From positions 8,973,105 through 9,037,104 of the forward strand of contig JAJEKV010000045.1 of NCBI GenBank assembly GCA_021234155.1: 64,000 nt of DNA. The letters are read 5' to 3'. Within the stretch, counting starts at the first letter, position 1. Each line of letters opens with the position of its first letter. Below are positions 53,540-64,000 of the stretch, piece by piece. The position numbers and the translations under genes were made by a program. The notes beneath the pieces were generated by a model. That model made no database searches, was not told the DNA's origin, and worked only from the letters and a program-made list of their open reading frames with translations. Source of the stretch: Isoetes taiwanensis. Lineage: Eukaryota > Streptophyta > Lycopodiopsida > Isoetales > Isoetaceae.

Positions 53540-54013
53540 CTAAGCACCTGGCAAGTCGGCGTCGACCAACTCAGAGATGACTCGCCCGTCGAACTCCTTC
53601 ATAAAGTCCGGGTATTGCTTCTCTAGATCTTGCTTCAATACCCTAGTTGCGTCTTCCACATGCAAGTGCTTCCACTTGATCAAATATTGGAGGAATTGAG
53701 ACCTTCTCGTCTTCTTGAATGCCTTGTCGAGGAATTCGGGCACTATTTCAATTTGTTCCTCCGTCATCTCCAACAAAGTTGGAGTTTCCAAAACCTCCTT
53801 CGGATTTGGAGTGTGCCTCTTCAACCGGTTCACATGGAAAACCTTGTGGACTTTAAGATGGGCAGGTAAGTCGAGCTTGTAGGCTTGGCTCCCTACTCGC
53901 TCCAAAATCTTGAAGGGTTCTGCCCACCTTGGAGCAAGCTTTTTACAATTGCCGATGCGAAGCTTCGCTTGCTTGACCTTGATCTTGAGTCAAACATTGT
54001 CCCCTACTTGGAA
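53540..54013 (-). pseudogene. Element D integrase C-terminus with chromodomain
   Basis: Minus-strand reading from the insertion of F: FQVGDNV, a TGA in place of the conserved Trp (near 53989), LKIKVKQAKLRIGNCKKLAP, RVGSQAYKLDLPAHLKVHKV, EIVPEFLDKAFKKTRRSQ, then the chromodomain FLQYLIKWKHLHVEDATRVL and QYPDF (near 53610-53690). The chromodomain would contact histone H3 tails. The frame ends at 53540. Confidence 0.87.
54006..54013. repeat. Target duplication of F, left copy (ACTTGGAA)
   Basis: The eight bases are repeated exactly at 59024-59031. Removing 54014-59023 plus one copy restores the integrase order of element B (EFQVD/GD region). Confidence 0.85.
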
Positions 54014-54365
54014 CATGGAATAAATTACTACTCCTATATTTTAGTGTAGCCAGAATAGGTTTAGCTAAACTACCTTCAAATTGGGGCTAGAAGTTTCTAA
54101 CACTTGGCTAAACGAAATGGTTTTTCTCCATCACAGTTTCTTGCTTTTGGCTAAACTTTCACAAAATGGAAAGGCAAATATTAGCCATCACGCTATCAAG
54201 CATTTTGGCAAAGACATTGAATTTATTGTAAATACATAAATCAAGACACAAACATACCTGAACATGTTCAAAAACCTAAAAAAAAGGGGCTACATTGTTT
54301 CTTTTTTCCTCTAATGCTTCAACTTTGTACTTGGAACAAGAAAGAAAGTGGAAAAAAAAAGAAAA

Positions 54366-54391
54366 ATATTTGATTTGATTTGATTTGATTT
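54366..54391 (-). repeat. Pentanucleotide tail of LINE G
   Basis: TTTGATTTGATTTGATTTGA on the + strand is a run of the ATCAA unit in the element's own direction, placed exactly where the LINE 3' tail is expected. Confidence 0.8.
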
Positions 54392-54457
54392 ATTGTCACG
54401 CCATTTCAGACCCTCAGGTCCATTAGGCGACAAGAGAAATACATGTAAAAAGAAACA

Positions 54458-55360
54458 CTAAACGAGGCCATTTGCCTCAAGATTATCTGCAACATCATTT
54501 AGTTCTAAAATTATCTTACGATGTTTCCACCAAGCTTGAAGGTAAGCTCCTAAGTGGGCTGCTGGTAATGTAAGTAGCATAGAAAAATTCCCATAAATCC
54601 CATAGATCTCCCGTATTTCTTCAAACCTGGAGCATTCAAGGAATGCGTGTTCTTCATCCTCAACCACCGCTTCTCTGCAACAAGGACAAAACCTCAACTC
54701 CCTTGGCAAGTCATGTCTGTACTCGATTTCCAAAGAATGGGAGCGTAGGCGCACTTGGGAGATGAGCTTACGTGTTTTTACTGACATGCGACTATTAAGA
54801 TAGTCCTGTTCAACATACATCATCATGAGGTTGACTTTGTTATAATAGAAGCCCAATTTGGGTGCCAAAGGTGGCATCCATATTGTGCTCAACACCTTTT
54901 CTGAAAGTAGACTACGAATCCCCAATTCAGTTGCTGGTATCTCATCTATATTTAGTGCCCATCTTTCCAACCATTCCTTCAATTGTGTGTACCAGCCATT
55001 TTGGTGTTTCATTGATTCACTTAGAGCATGTCGAGGTAGCCTATCATCTTCTAGACTTTGTATCCTTCTTAAATATCCAAGTGTCAAACATAGTGCTTCT
55101 GCCTCTAGTGGAAGAGATCCTGCCTCAGCAAGAAGCATCGCATATGGTGTTTGTACTTTGGCACCAAGCTCTGCTATTAAAAATCTCTTTTGTATTTGTT
55201 CAATATTTGCCCAATTCTTCTTTGACAAGCCTGGTCCCCATACTGGACAACCATATAGAATAACTGGCTGCACTAACATTTTAAACATAAGTTTCTTCAA
55301 AGACCATTCCTGGACATGTATGTTCTTCCATATGCTCATGATGCTGTATAAAGCTCTCAT
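54458..55360 (-). pseudogene. LINE G ORF2 C-terminal part
   Basis: This is the 3' part of ORF2 after RT: YGCPVWGPGLSKKNWANIEQ, RFLIAELGAKVQTPYAMLLA and, near the end, LRFCPCCREAVVEDEEHAFL-EC, a C-C-H-C arrangement like that of several non-L1 LINE clades. The frame joins the RT piece through a break at 55360-55377. Confidence 0.85.
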
Positions 55361-55376
55361 CCCCCCAGATATTCTC

Positions 55377-56705
55377 TTACTTACCCCAAAGATTCCATCT
55401 TGTAATTATCCGTGAACTCAACACCCAAATATTTATACCGATGCACTGTTCTAGAGCTTCCCCTTCCAAATAAAAGCTGATATTCTGCCGCTTTCCTATT
55501 ATCATGACTTTTGTCTTTTCTTTATTCACTGTCATGCCTTTCTCCCGACAAAACATCTCCAATGCAGTTAATTCTTTCTGAAGCCCTGTTTCTGTTCTAG
55601 AGAGAAGAACCACATCGTCTGCATAAAGCAAAAGTTGAACAACATATTTATTAAGGTGCACTCCTGTTCCTCCTTCCCTTTCCATCCACTCTTCTAATTC
55701 ATCAATAAATATTCCAAACAGGGTGGGTGAGAGCGGGCACCCTTGCTTCACTCCTATATTGCTTTCCACCTTTTCTGGACCATCCATGGGAAATGACAGC
55801 TCAACCAAAACCTTTTCATAAAGTCTGTTAACCCCCTGATGCAATTCCCTAGGCACCTTTAGACGTGCTAATCGATGCCCTAGTTTACTTCTCCACACCC
55901 TATCAAAAGCTTTAGAAAAATCAACAAAGCAACAATATAAAGCATTTCCAGCTCCTTTTGCCCCTTCTGCCACTACACGCAATGTGAAAAGATGATCAAC
56001 AGTAGAGTGTTTTTTTCGGAAACCTGCTTGTCCATGTGCACGGACCCTACTAGCTTCAGCCCATATGGTAATCTTCTTCTCAAGCACAGCACCAAAAAGC
56101 TTTGCCATGACACTACTGACCATAATAGTTCTGTAGTTTTTTACCATATTTCTATCTCCACTTTTATGTATGGGCACAATCCGATTCATGCACCACTGTT
56201 CCGGAAAGCCATGGATTAATGCCATATTAAACAACTCGGCTAGTTTTTTGTGTGCAAACTCTCCTCCCCATTTTAAGAGTTCAATTGCCAATCCCACAGA
56301 ATCACGTGCTTTGCCATTTTTCATTTTACACAAGGAATGTTTTACATCTTCAGCTGTGAAAATATCAATCATTTCCCCTTCTACCTGCTCCATAGGTTCA
56401 CCACCTGGGACATTATACAAAGCAGCTGCATACTCTAGCAAGTCACCTCTCTCAAAATTACCTAAAGGGGCTGCGGGCGAGCGAAAATTCCTCCAAAATT
56501 GCTTAGGCATTCCTTTAAGCTCTTCCATCAACTTCTCATGCCACGTGCGTTCCCAATATGCCTGCTTATGTTTGGTGAATTTCTTAAAAGCTTTTCTAGC
56601 TTCTTTCTTATCAAGAGTCTCATAAAACTTTTCCCTTGCCTGATAGCATTCTAAGTCCCACCACTTTTTATTCTCGCTTTGATTTGCCACCTCTACTTTT
56701 CCCAA
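55377..56705 (-). pseudogene. LINE G reverse transcriptase
   Basis: A 442-codon open stretch. It begins in the endonuclease-RT linker (NKKWWDLECYQAREKFYETL and WRNFRSPAAPLGNF), then RT motifs WCMNRIVPIHKSGDRN, GQAGFRKKHSTVDHLFTLR, CFVDFSKAFDRVWR (near 55910), GVKQGCPLSPTLFGIFIDEL and the catalytic LLLYADDVVLLS (near 55620). It is the longest uninterrupted TE frame on this strand. Confidence 0.92.
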
Positions 56706-57714
56706 AAACCCTTGATGCTACTTCCATAACAGTATCAACATACAATTGATTTTGTTCAAAAAATTCATCAGGCCAATGGAGCTCCTTAAGCGTGTTTTCC
56801 AATTCCATACCATAAATGCATGCATTACTGGCATTAATCTTTATACGCCCCCTATGCGCAGTTGCTTTGAATTGCTGTGCAATCTGAATCTTCAGTGAGA
56901 ACTTAAGCAGAGCATGATCAGAAATTGGTTGGCTGAGTACTTGGAAGTCTTGTATTATCTCCAATGCATCAATATCACCAACTAAATAGTCTACCTCACT
57001 AGACCCTTGTGCCGTATTGCAAGTAAACCCTTTTGAGTGAGGAAACTTTGATGTACCATTGTAAATGACCAATCCAAAAGTCTCACACAAGTGAAGAAGG
57101 TGCTTGCCCATAGCATTTTTTTCTTTATCATATGAGATTCTTTTCCAAACGCTCTCTTCAATCACATTCTCATCAAGCCAAATATCATCAAGATCATTCT
57201 GCAAAATTCCGGCTTGCTTGCCTGCAACTCTTCCGTTGAAGTCTCCTGTTAATATCACATGACCTTTAGTTGAGAAACAAGCAACATCCTCATTCTAAAT
57301 GCAAAAGTGGATCAGCTAAGCTCAATTGCTCACTTTCATACACACCTCCCCAACAACAAGTGGAGCAAAATATACAATCATAAAAGTAAACCGGATGAGC
57401 AGATCCTTTTACCTCAAACCAAATATACGATTATAGGGGCAACTTTTAATTCTTGTTATGTCTTTGGGCAGAAATTGTTACGGGCATAACATGCAATCCC
57501 ACCAAAACCTCTACCACTTGGACCTTTTTCGTTCCATAATGTCTTTATTTTTGTGAAACCCACATAATTCCCCGGAAAGAGCTGCTTCATGTTCCCATGT
57601 CTCTAGAAAAATAACCACGTCTAATTCACATATTATCCGCTCAATAACCACCAACTTTCTAAAGCTTAAACCATTTACATTCCATACTCCAACCTGAGGG
57701 CAAATCCCTAGCAT
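56668..57714 (-). pseudogene. LINE G endonuclease (APE type)
   Basis: ORF2 starts near 57714 (ICPQVGVWNVNGLSFRKLVV, LETWEH). After several stops it continues at 57258 with ILTGDFNGRVAGKQ, a CNTAQGSSEVDYLVGD segment and PISDHALLKFSL, all signatures of apurinic-type endonucleases that nick the target. The active-site Asn, Glu, Asp and His-like residues are visible. Confidence 0.83.
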
Positions 57715-57951
57715 GGAATTGATTTACCATTCTTCACGAACCCATACTCGGCCATCCTGTACATATGCTTGCTTTCCTTCACTTTTCAATTGCTTCGCTC
57801 TTTCAAGAAGTACTTTCGAAATTCTGCTTGTTGCTTTGCGGTGTAAGATCGTCATTCAACCAAAGTTTTTGGCCTTTTAGAGCTCCACGGTTACGCATAA
57901 CTTCGATCTCGAGCATGAGCATCTTTAAAGCGAATTATGATTGGCACAGGT

Positions 57952-58504
57952 TTACCATCCCGCTTCTTGCCAATGCGATAGCAAGTAGAGAAGTCTCGGA
58001 TCATGCAAAAACATTGTATTCTTAAAGAAAGAATCAACGACTTTATTAACATCTTCCTCATCCTCACTCGATCCGAAAAGTTTAATATTTAATTTCCTGC
58101 TTTCGCTCGGCCTGATCTTCCTTTGCTCGTTCACTTAGAAGAGAAGATACCCTAGCTTCAACCTGTTCAGCAATCATTTGAGCATCATGTCCTTCATCCC
58201 CTTCGTCATCGTCCTCTTCATCATCTTGTTAAATCTTCCATTCATGTATCTCTTGCTGAGTTTCAAGTGATACCTTCTTGAAGTCAATAATTTCATTTCT
58301 GAGAAGTGAGATCTCACTTTTGAGTGTGGAATTTTCAGTTACAGCAGCCTCATACTTTCCCAGCAATGATTCATTTTGGTTATGTAGGGATTTCACTGAC
58401 TCTAGCAGAGAATCGTATCTTTGTATCAGGTCTTTGTTCTGTGTCCTTAATTCATCTACTGCCTCAAGAATTTTTTGCAGGAATTCCGTTTGTTGCTTGG
58501 CCAT
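57952..58504 (-). pseudogene. LINE G ORF1
   Basis: ATG 58504 starts MAKQQTEFLQKILEAVDELR, a coiled coil of about 90 residues to a TAA at 58229-58231. The frame continues in pieces through an acidic stretch (DDEEDDDEGDEGHD) to 57952, where KLNIKLFGSSEDEEDVNKVV and DAHARD-like residues recall the RNA-binding part of LINE ORF1 proteins. It would package element RNA. Confidence 0.7.
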
Positions 58505-59031
58505 ATCAAAAACGAAATTGAAATCTTGAGCACCTGATTATGCAGATGCCCAACGTCTCAGACCCGGATGTATGCTTGCTTACAAAAACGATGCAGACCC
58601 GACTGTGTGCTTGCTTGCAGAATCCACGTTGCAGATCGGCTTTGCCCTAAAAGTCGACCACCTTAGCGCCATCGAATTATCAACACAACTGAAAAACAAA
58701 ATAACTACATCAAAAAGACATATGAATATAAACCCTATTCGAAATTTCTTAAAGTTAGTACATATATTGGTGTTGAATTTCGGGCTAATCTATCAATTTT
58801 TCCAAGCCCACTCTATCTTAGGTTTAGCTAATCGATGTCCTGATGGATATGTCTAGAGGTAAAGGTTTGGCTATTCAACCTAAAAACTCACTTGGGCGGC
58901 AAAAAAATTGGGCTAAAATTTTCTTTTTTTGGGGCATTTTTTCCATTTACTTTAGCCGTTTTTCTTGGCAAAACTGCTACAAAATAGCCATTTGGCTAAC
59001 CTTAGCCGTTATTTTATTCCATGACTTGGAA

Positions 59032-60118
59032 CTCTCTTGCATTCCTATGTTTGTCGGCTACACTCTTCTGCTGACTCCTTGCTGCTAGAAGATATATCCT
59101 CTCCCTTCTTCCACTAGCTGTTGCATATCAAACATCTGTTGAGAAACTTTAACCTTAGACACTTGATTATGTCAAATGTCTAGTGTCAAGCAATGATACC
59201 CATAATTGATCATGAAGGGGGACATCTGAGAAGATTCTTTCTTGGTGATATTGTATGCAAACTCCACCAAGTGAATGAAATCATCCCACTTTGATTGCTT
59301 GTTCCAGACGTAGTTCCTCAACATATCTTCTATAATTCGATTCGTACGCTCCGTCCGCCCATCTATCTGAGGATGATATGCTGTGATCATCGACAGCTTC
59401 GTCTGGATGGTGGTGAAGAGATCTTGCCAAAATGCACTCATGAACTTCAAATCCCTATCAGAGATGATCTCTCTTGGCATCCCATGGAGTCGAAAGATTT
59501 CCTTTCCTTTGTGAACAACACGACGGTATCCAACGCCGTATCCATGGTCCTGCATGGCGCAAATTGTGCCACTTTTGACAATTTGTCCACTACTACCATT
59601 AAGGCATCTTTGCCCCTTACGATTCTTGGGAGCCCTATTATGAAGTCCATGCTTACTTTCCATTTTGCATTTGGCACTGGCAATGGCTCCAAAACTCCTG
59701 GAATTTGAAGTTGTTCTGCCTTCGTTTGACATAGCTGACATTCTCAAATGTACTTGGCTATCTGCTTCTTCATGCCGGGCCAATAGTAGCTACTTCTTAT
59801 CTTGAAGTAGGTCTTCATAAAACCCGCATGGACGGCTATTGGGCTATTGTGTGTGTCATGGAGCATTAACTTCCTGATTCCAGAGGACTCACACAATTTG
59901 TTCTTATGATACAATAGGTTGCCTTCCTTCTTAAAATGCTTGAAGGTTTTCCTTTCTTTGTCCGTTCTTGTCTCCTTAGAGAGGCTTGCCCATGCTTTCT
60001 TGAAGTCTCGGTCCGATTGCAACATTTCTTCTATCTTCTTGCCAAACTCACTAGTGAGTGTTGATATGGCATTGCAATGTACTCTCGTCCAATGGCCTTT
60101 GAGAGGGGGCGTCCACAA
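59032..60118 (-). pseudogene. Element D integrase, zinc finger and core
   Basis: Minus strand: HHCC zinc region (LHDTHNSPIAVHAGFMKTYF and ECQLCQ near 59740), MDFIIGLPRIVRGKDALMVV (near 59600-59650), SDRDLKFMSAFWQDLFTTIQ (59420-59465), HPQIDGRTERTNRIIEDMLR and LVEFAYNITKKESSQMSPF. After a stop near 59172 it reads QQLVEE and LAARSQQKSVADKHRNAREF up to the F insertion. Frame changes near 59500 and 59745. Confidence 0.88.
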
Positions 60119-60137
60119 CCACGTTCAATTTTCCCGG

Positions 60138-61576
60138 TTAGCAGACTATCTCAAAGTCATATTCCTCGAGGAATTCTATCCACCTCCTTTGCCTCAAATT
60201 TAGGAGTGGTTGTGTAAAGATATATTGGAGGCTCTGTTGATCTGTACTTAGTTGGAACTTCCTACCTAGCAGATAGTGCCTCCAAATATGCAGGGCTCTC
60301 ACTATGGCCAAGAGTTCCTGGTCGTGCGTCGGGGAGCATTGCTCGGCATCGTTCATCTTCTTCGAATCATAAGCAACAACTCTTCCCTCTTGCATAAGGA
60401 CTCCCCCTATTGCTAGATTACTAGCATCTGTTGCCACCAACTTGTCCGTGCTTGGATCTGGGAGGGTAAGGACTGGTGCTGTAGTTAATGCCTCTTTGAG
60501 CTTCTCAAAAGAAGGTTGGACATTCTTAAGCCAATGTTGCACCCAATCTTTTACCTTCTTATTCTTAGTGAGGTCCAACAAAGGGGACGTCCTTTTAGCG
60601 AAGTCCTTTACAAACTTGTCATAGTACCCTGCCAATCCAAGGAAATTTCTTACTTCTACCACATTCTTTGGTGCTGGCTAATCCACTATGGCTTCTATCT
60701 TCATTGGATCCGTTGAGATTCCTTCAGCTGTAACTACATGCCTCAAGTATTTCACTCTACCTGTTGCAAAGTGATACTTAGAGAGCTTACCATATAAACG
60801 ATGTCGTCTTAGCTTCTCCAATACTCTTCTCAAATGTGCGACATGTTCCTCCATTGATTTGCTATAGATGAGGATGTCGTCAAAGAAGACAATGACAAAC
60901 TCATTCAAGAATTCTCTGAAGATGTTGTTCATTAGCCTCATGAACATTGCTGGAGCATTCGATAAGTTGAACGGCATTACCATGAATTCATAGTACCATA
61001 CCGCATTCAGAAAGCGGTTTTATGAATATCTTCCTCCTTAATCCTTATTTGGTGGTAGCCTGACCTTAGATCAATCTTGGAGAAGACCTTTACTCCCTGC
61101 AGCTGGTCCATCATGTCGTATGCCCTAGGCAAGGCATATTTATTCTTTATTGTTTGCTTCTTCAGTTGACGGTAATCTATGCACATTCTTAGACTCTCAT
61201 CCTTCTTCACAAATAGGATTGATGCCACGAAGGGTGACACACTCGCCCTGATGAACCCGAGCAGTTCTTGTAACTGCTTCTTGAGCTCAACTAGCTCTGG
61301 AGTACTCATTCTGTAGGGGGCCTTGCTGGTAGGCTGAGCATCTGGTGCTAGTGTGATCTCACACTCCACGCCCCTATAGGGTGGTAACTGATGGATTTCA
61401 TCCGTAAACACATCATGGAACTCCTTGATTAGCTTTGCTATTGGCCTAGGCAACTGGTTCAAACTTGGCTCACTTTTCTTCTCTTGACTGGGCTCAATTG
61501 CCTCTAGCCTAATGATGTACTCCACTCTATCCTTTATTATACTTTTCTGCAATTGCTTTAAGGAGATGCACTGCAT
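60138..61576 (-). pseudogene. Element D reverse transcriptase and RNase H
   Basis: [41 protein letters not shown] (near 61010-61070), SNAPAMFMRLMNNIF, catalytic FFDDILIYS (near 60865), and SFLGLAGYY-like [17 protein letters not shown]. RNase [21 protein letters not shown] and [18 protein letters not shown]. Breaks occur near 61000 and at a TAG at 60676-60678 (Trp in A). This part aligns throughout with A. Confidence 0.9.
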
Positions 61577-61596
61577 GGCTGAAATTACTTTCTTAC

Positions 61597-62059
61597 ATTT
61601 GACTATAAAGCGATTCCCGTCTGGTGCCTCATGGAGATCTTGTTCCTATCGCAGTCGATCATTGCTTTAGCTGGCCTTAGGAACTCCATTCCCACTATTA
61701 GGTCATACTTCCAATATCCATTACCTCCACACCCATAGATCATTTGCTTCCACTAAGGTCTATATCGAAGCTGATTCTGCTCCGCGGATAGCACCACTTG
61801 CCATGCTGACTGGTCTTGGCTTGGACTTTAAAGTCTTGTTCTTCATGAGGGCAGCTAATCTTGGAGAGGCAAAATTATGCAAGCTACATGTATCTATTAG
61901 AACTACATAGGGCCTACCGATCATTCCCTTTGCTAAAATGACTGTGGACTGGTTTCTAACGTCTCCTGACTCAGTGGCAGCACAGATTCTACACTCATCT
62001 TTAATGTAATCCTGAGGTTCTTGTTGGCCGTCTTCCTCGTCATCCCCTTCAGTTGGCAA
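61597..62059 (-). pseudogene. Element D protease
   Basis: PYVVLIDTCSLHNFASPRLA shows the retropepsin site with DTC instead of DTG, which would abolish catalysis. KSKPRPVSMASGAIRG follows, and a damaged GMEFL block lies near 61690. Confidence 0.75.
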
Positions 62060-63305
62060 CTCTCAGTCAATGAGCTCTGCTAATGCTGACTGCATGACAA
62101 AGGGACAGCCATGTGTGCGGTGCCCCGATTAGAGACATCTGAAGCACAATTTCTTTTTTATACATTCTTCTCTCTTCTCTTTCGGGATGCTGTTTAGAAA
62201 GAATCTTACTAACTTGCCCCCTGGGCCTTCCTGTTGTTTCTGCTCCCCATAAGACCCTTTTCTATATGTCTTTCCTTGGTACTGGTTCCCCGCTGTCGTA
62301 GAGGGTACTTGCCTGGGTTGATACGGTCCTGTTGCCTTCCCTTTGTATGATAGTTGTTTCTGCCTTGGAGTTACTGGCACTTCTTCCAAGCTCAATGCCT
62401 TATCCTCGGCCTCCCCAACTGTCTTCGGGTTAATGGCCCGTACTAACCTCTTAATGTTGCTATTCAAGCCTTCAATGTAGCCATCCACTGCTTGCCTTTC
62501 CGTGATCCTCGGAACATTGAGTCTCAACCTCATGAATTCTTCTGTGTATTTGGCCATGGATAAGTTGCCCTGGTCCAACCTATAGAATTGCTGGATCTAT
62601 CTGCTCGTGTGCAATCTTGGGACGTAATTCTTGCGAAAAGCCTTAGTGAAGGTCCTGAATCTGCAATTATTTCTTCTTAACTTATTTGACTTGGTGTAAC
62701 CCTTCCACCAAATCTAGGCTGGCTCAATTATGTTTGCTGTTGCTACCTTCCCTATGTCCTTGTCCTTCATTCCATATGAATTCCCAGATTCTTCCATTTC
62801 ATCCAACCAAGCTTCTGCTTCCATTTCTGACCTGTCCACTCCTAAGAACTGGCCCAATTTTCTTGTTTTCCACACATTGCTAATTGCACTATCCACCTTC
62901 TTTTGATAGTTCTCTGTCCTCCTGTTCCTGTCCCTCCCCTGAGAAGTATCTGACCCACTTTCAGAACTACTTCGAGATTCACTCCTTGTAGTGTCTGATC
63001 GGTTGGAGCTAGAAGGAGATGGACTCCTGCTACTTCTTCTTTTCCTCTTCTTGTTCTTCTCGGGTGCCTAGACTTCTTCCCTCTCCAGCTGAGGAGCTTC
63101 ATCTAGGTGGAGGTGGTATCGGTTCATATTCTCGGGTATGCATCAATGGTGTGGCCCACTGTAACAGCTGTTGCATTAAGTTCCTCATCTGTGTCAACCT
63201 TGTGTTCATTGCTTTCATCCTGCTCTCGGCCAAACAAGTTTTTGGGCTACCACTGATATTGTCGACCCTGACCTTGGGACCCTGAGCCGGTGTTCCTGGC
63301 TGCAA
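62060..63305 (-). pseudogene. Element D gag
   Basis: The homologue of A's gag: an N-terminal part from about 63305, a charged Ser/Arg-rich stretch in several frames, AWLDEMEESGNSYGMKDKDI (62730-62810), a WWKGY block after a stop at about 62714, FMRLRLNVPRITERQAVDGY (62480-62545), AINPKTVGEAEDKALSLEE, and the knuckle CFRCL, a TAA, then SGHRTHGCP near 62105-62140. The CCHC spacing is kept despite the stop. Confidence 0.82.
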
Positions 63306-63526
63306 GTATTAGTCACCATAGTTGTTATTTAAAGTTATACATCATATAACATCATTTATAGGTTAATTGTTGTTAGCAATCAAGTTGAAATTCAACTTAT
63401 AAGTTAACAATGGGTTATGATAGTTGATACATCAGAAGCTTGTACATTATAGAGAAATAGATAAGAGTACATGAAAGTTTAAAATATCTTTATACATATA
63501 GTAGTACAGAGGAACAAGGGGGTGTT

Positions 63527-64000
63527 TCATCGTCGAGAGCTCTTCATGGACTTGAAGAAATTCTTCACGTCCTTGAGTCGGAGGCCCTTGCCAACGTTAC
63601 GCAGGATGTTCCTGGATGATCTGTCTTCGAGAGCTCGAGCCATTTGAAGTGGTGGAAGTGGAGGTGTTGTAGCCGCGACGACCATCATTGGCGCATCTTT
63701 TAGGTGACCCCTGGCGAAGTCGAGGCTGTAGAGTACTATGGCTCTCTTAAAGAGAATGACATGATCCTTGTTGCTGCTTAACTTGGCGTGCTGCCTGAAC
63801 TTTGAGAGTGCTATCAAGAGCGCTACATCCTCCTCCCCTCGTGGGCTGAACTCCCTGTGGAAGACTATCATCTGGCTCTGACTAAGAACTAGGAGATAGT
63901 ATCGAAGCACCTTCCCCAATCCCACCGCCTACGACCCTGTGCCCTTCCTTTCAGCGGCTCCGCCGTAGACGTCCAGTGCTAGGAGGTCTTCATGATCCCT
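63527..64000 (-). pseudogene. Element D ORFX, C-terminal part
   Basis: The open stretch at 63527-63925 and its continuation beyond the window align with the ORFX C-terminus of A and B: RYYLLVLSQSQM against RFFLSAFRQGQV, LIALSKFRQHAKL against LRALSTLAGHKKL, then KRAIVLYSLDFA against RRDLALTALGQD, and a VVAATTPPLPP end. It sits directly upstream of gag, as in A. Identity is low but the order and spacing agree, so ORFX is an old trait of the family. Whether D also carries H3 lies outside the window. Confidence 0.6.

Larger units (their letters stand above)
54364..58560 (-). mobile_element. LINE (non-LTR retrotransposon) G inside F
   Basis: Minus-strand order: ORF1 with coiled coil, ORF2 with endonuclease, reverse transcriptase and a C-terminal Cys/His motif, then a short tail of TGATT units (read on +) at 54366-54391. 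It is nearly full length; the 5' end is uncertain around 58510-58640. Stops and frameshifts make it inactive. The Cys/His C-terminus and pentamer tail speak against a plain plant L1 with poly-A, and I do not assign a clade. Confidence 0.82.
54014..59023. mobile_element. hAT-like non-autonomous DNA transposon F
   Basis: The ends are inverted repeats of CATGGAATAAA (11 of 11), flanked by an 8-bp duplication, which fits the hAT superfamily. Apart from the nested LINE, the element is about 800 bp and noncoding. It is rich in GGCTAA/TTAGCC words near both ends (for example 54060-54190 and 58820-59010), as expected for subterminal transposase-binding repeats. Read as a 9-bp duplication with ends one base shorter, a Mutator-like origin is possible but fits less well. 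Confidence 0.75.
40486..64000 (-). mobile_element. Ty3 chromovirus element D, split by nested insertions, truncated by the window
   Basis: On the minus strand the element reads ORFX C-terminus (63925-63527), gag (63305-62129), protease, RT/RNase H, integrase (to 59032), interruption F, integrase end and chromodomain (54013-53540), 3' untranslated region, interruption E, polypurine tract (41682-41670) and 3' LTR (41669-40486). The exact target duplications of E and F let the pieces be joined. Many stops and frameshifts, a DTG-to-DTC change in the protease and a TG-to-TA change at the LTR start mark it as an old copy. It is the same family as A and B. Confidence 0.87.

Noticed and set aside
54014-59023. 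Mutator-like element with a 9-bp duplication
   Set aside because: If the ends are set one base shorter, the flanks no longer match directly adjacent to both ends; an 8-bp duplication with CATGG ends fits hAT better.
1-64000. CRISPR arrays, bacterial operons or organelle insertions
   Set aside because: No regularly spaced repeats, no bacterial genes and no recognisable plastid or mitochondrial genes were seen on either strand.

Overview
The window is plant nuclear DNA. It holds one intact, intron-rich host gene on the + strand: the DNA polymerase delta small subunit POLD2, with 14 exons at 28869-31483. It also holds one broken exon of a seed-maturation/LEA protein (27460-27661). Almost everything else is transposable elements, many nested in one another. 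Two features point to a non-seed land plant such as a fern, lycophyte or bryophyte: Replitron-type HUH endonuclease elements, which are known to be abundant in non-seed plants, and the divergent Ty3 and Ty1 lineages. I cannot name the species.

Layout. (1) 1-8287: Ty3 chromovirus A on the - strand, cut by the window edge. It has integrase, RT/RNase H, protease and gag, plus three extra reading frames between the 5' LTR and gag, one of which is a histone H3 fold. (2) 10889-19299: element B on the + strand, complete with LTRs, a tRNA-iMet primer site, a polypurine tract and the target duplication AATTA. It has lost gag, protease, RT and RNase H but keeps a leader ORF starting ARTKS, the H3 fold, ORFX and an integrase C-terminus with chromodomain. 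(3) 22403-23733: solo-type LTR C of the same family. (4) 23734-32290: the genic island with the LEA exon and POLD2. (5) About 32290-37110: two Replitron copies tail to tail as a large palindrome, with a third partial copy at the centre and a 470 bp TRIM retroelement in the left arm. (6) About 37330-40158: a truncated Ty1/copia element containing a GC-rich antisense LINE fragment. (7) 40486-64000: chromovirus D on the - strand. It is split by Tat/Athila-like Ty3 element E (41919-52928, target duplication ATGAC) and by hAT-like DNA transposon F (54014-59023, 8 bp duplication ACTTGGAA). F in turn contains LINE G.

The most unusual content is the chromovirus family A/B/D. A and B share a captured, diverged H3 histone fold, and all three share an unrecognised protein ORFX upstream of where gag lies. 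The non-autonomous copy B discarded gag and most of pol but kept the H3 and ORFX region. The LTR 3' thirds differ from copy to copy, while the LTR starts share a TGACG/CGTCA inverted motif. The second notable system is the Replitron palindrome: a recognisable HUH motif, a YCLKD tyrosine motif and roughly 50 nt AT-rich terminal hairpins.

Most transposon genes are broken by stops or frameshifts. Boundaries, target duplications and splice sites were read by eye. Homology statements rest on motif recognition, not on database searches.
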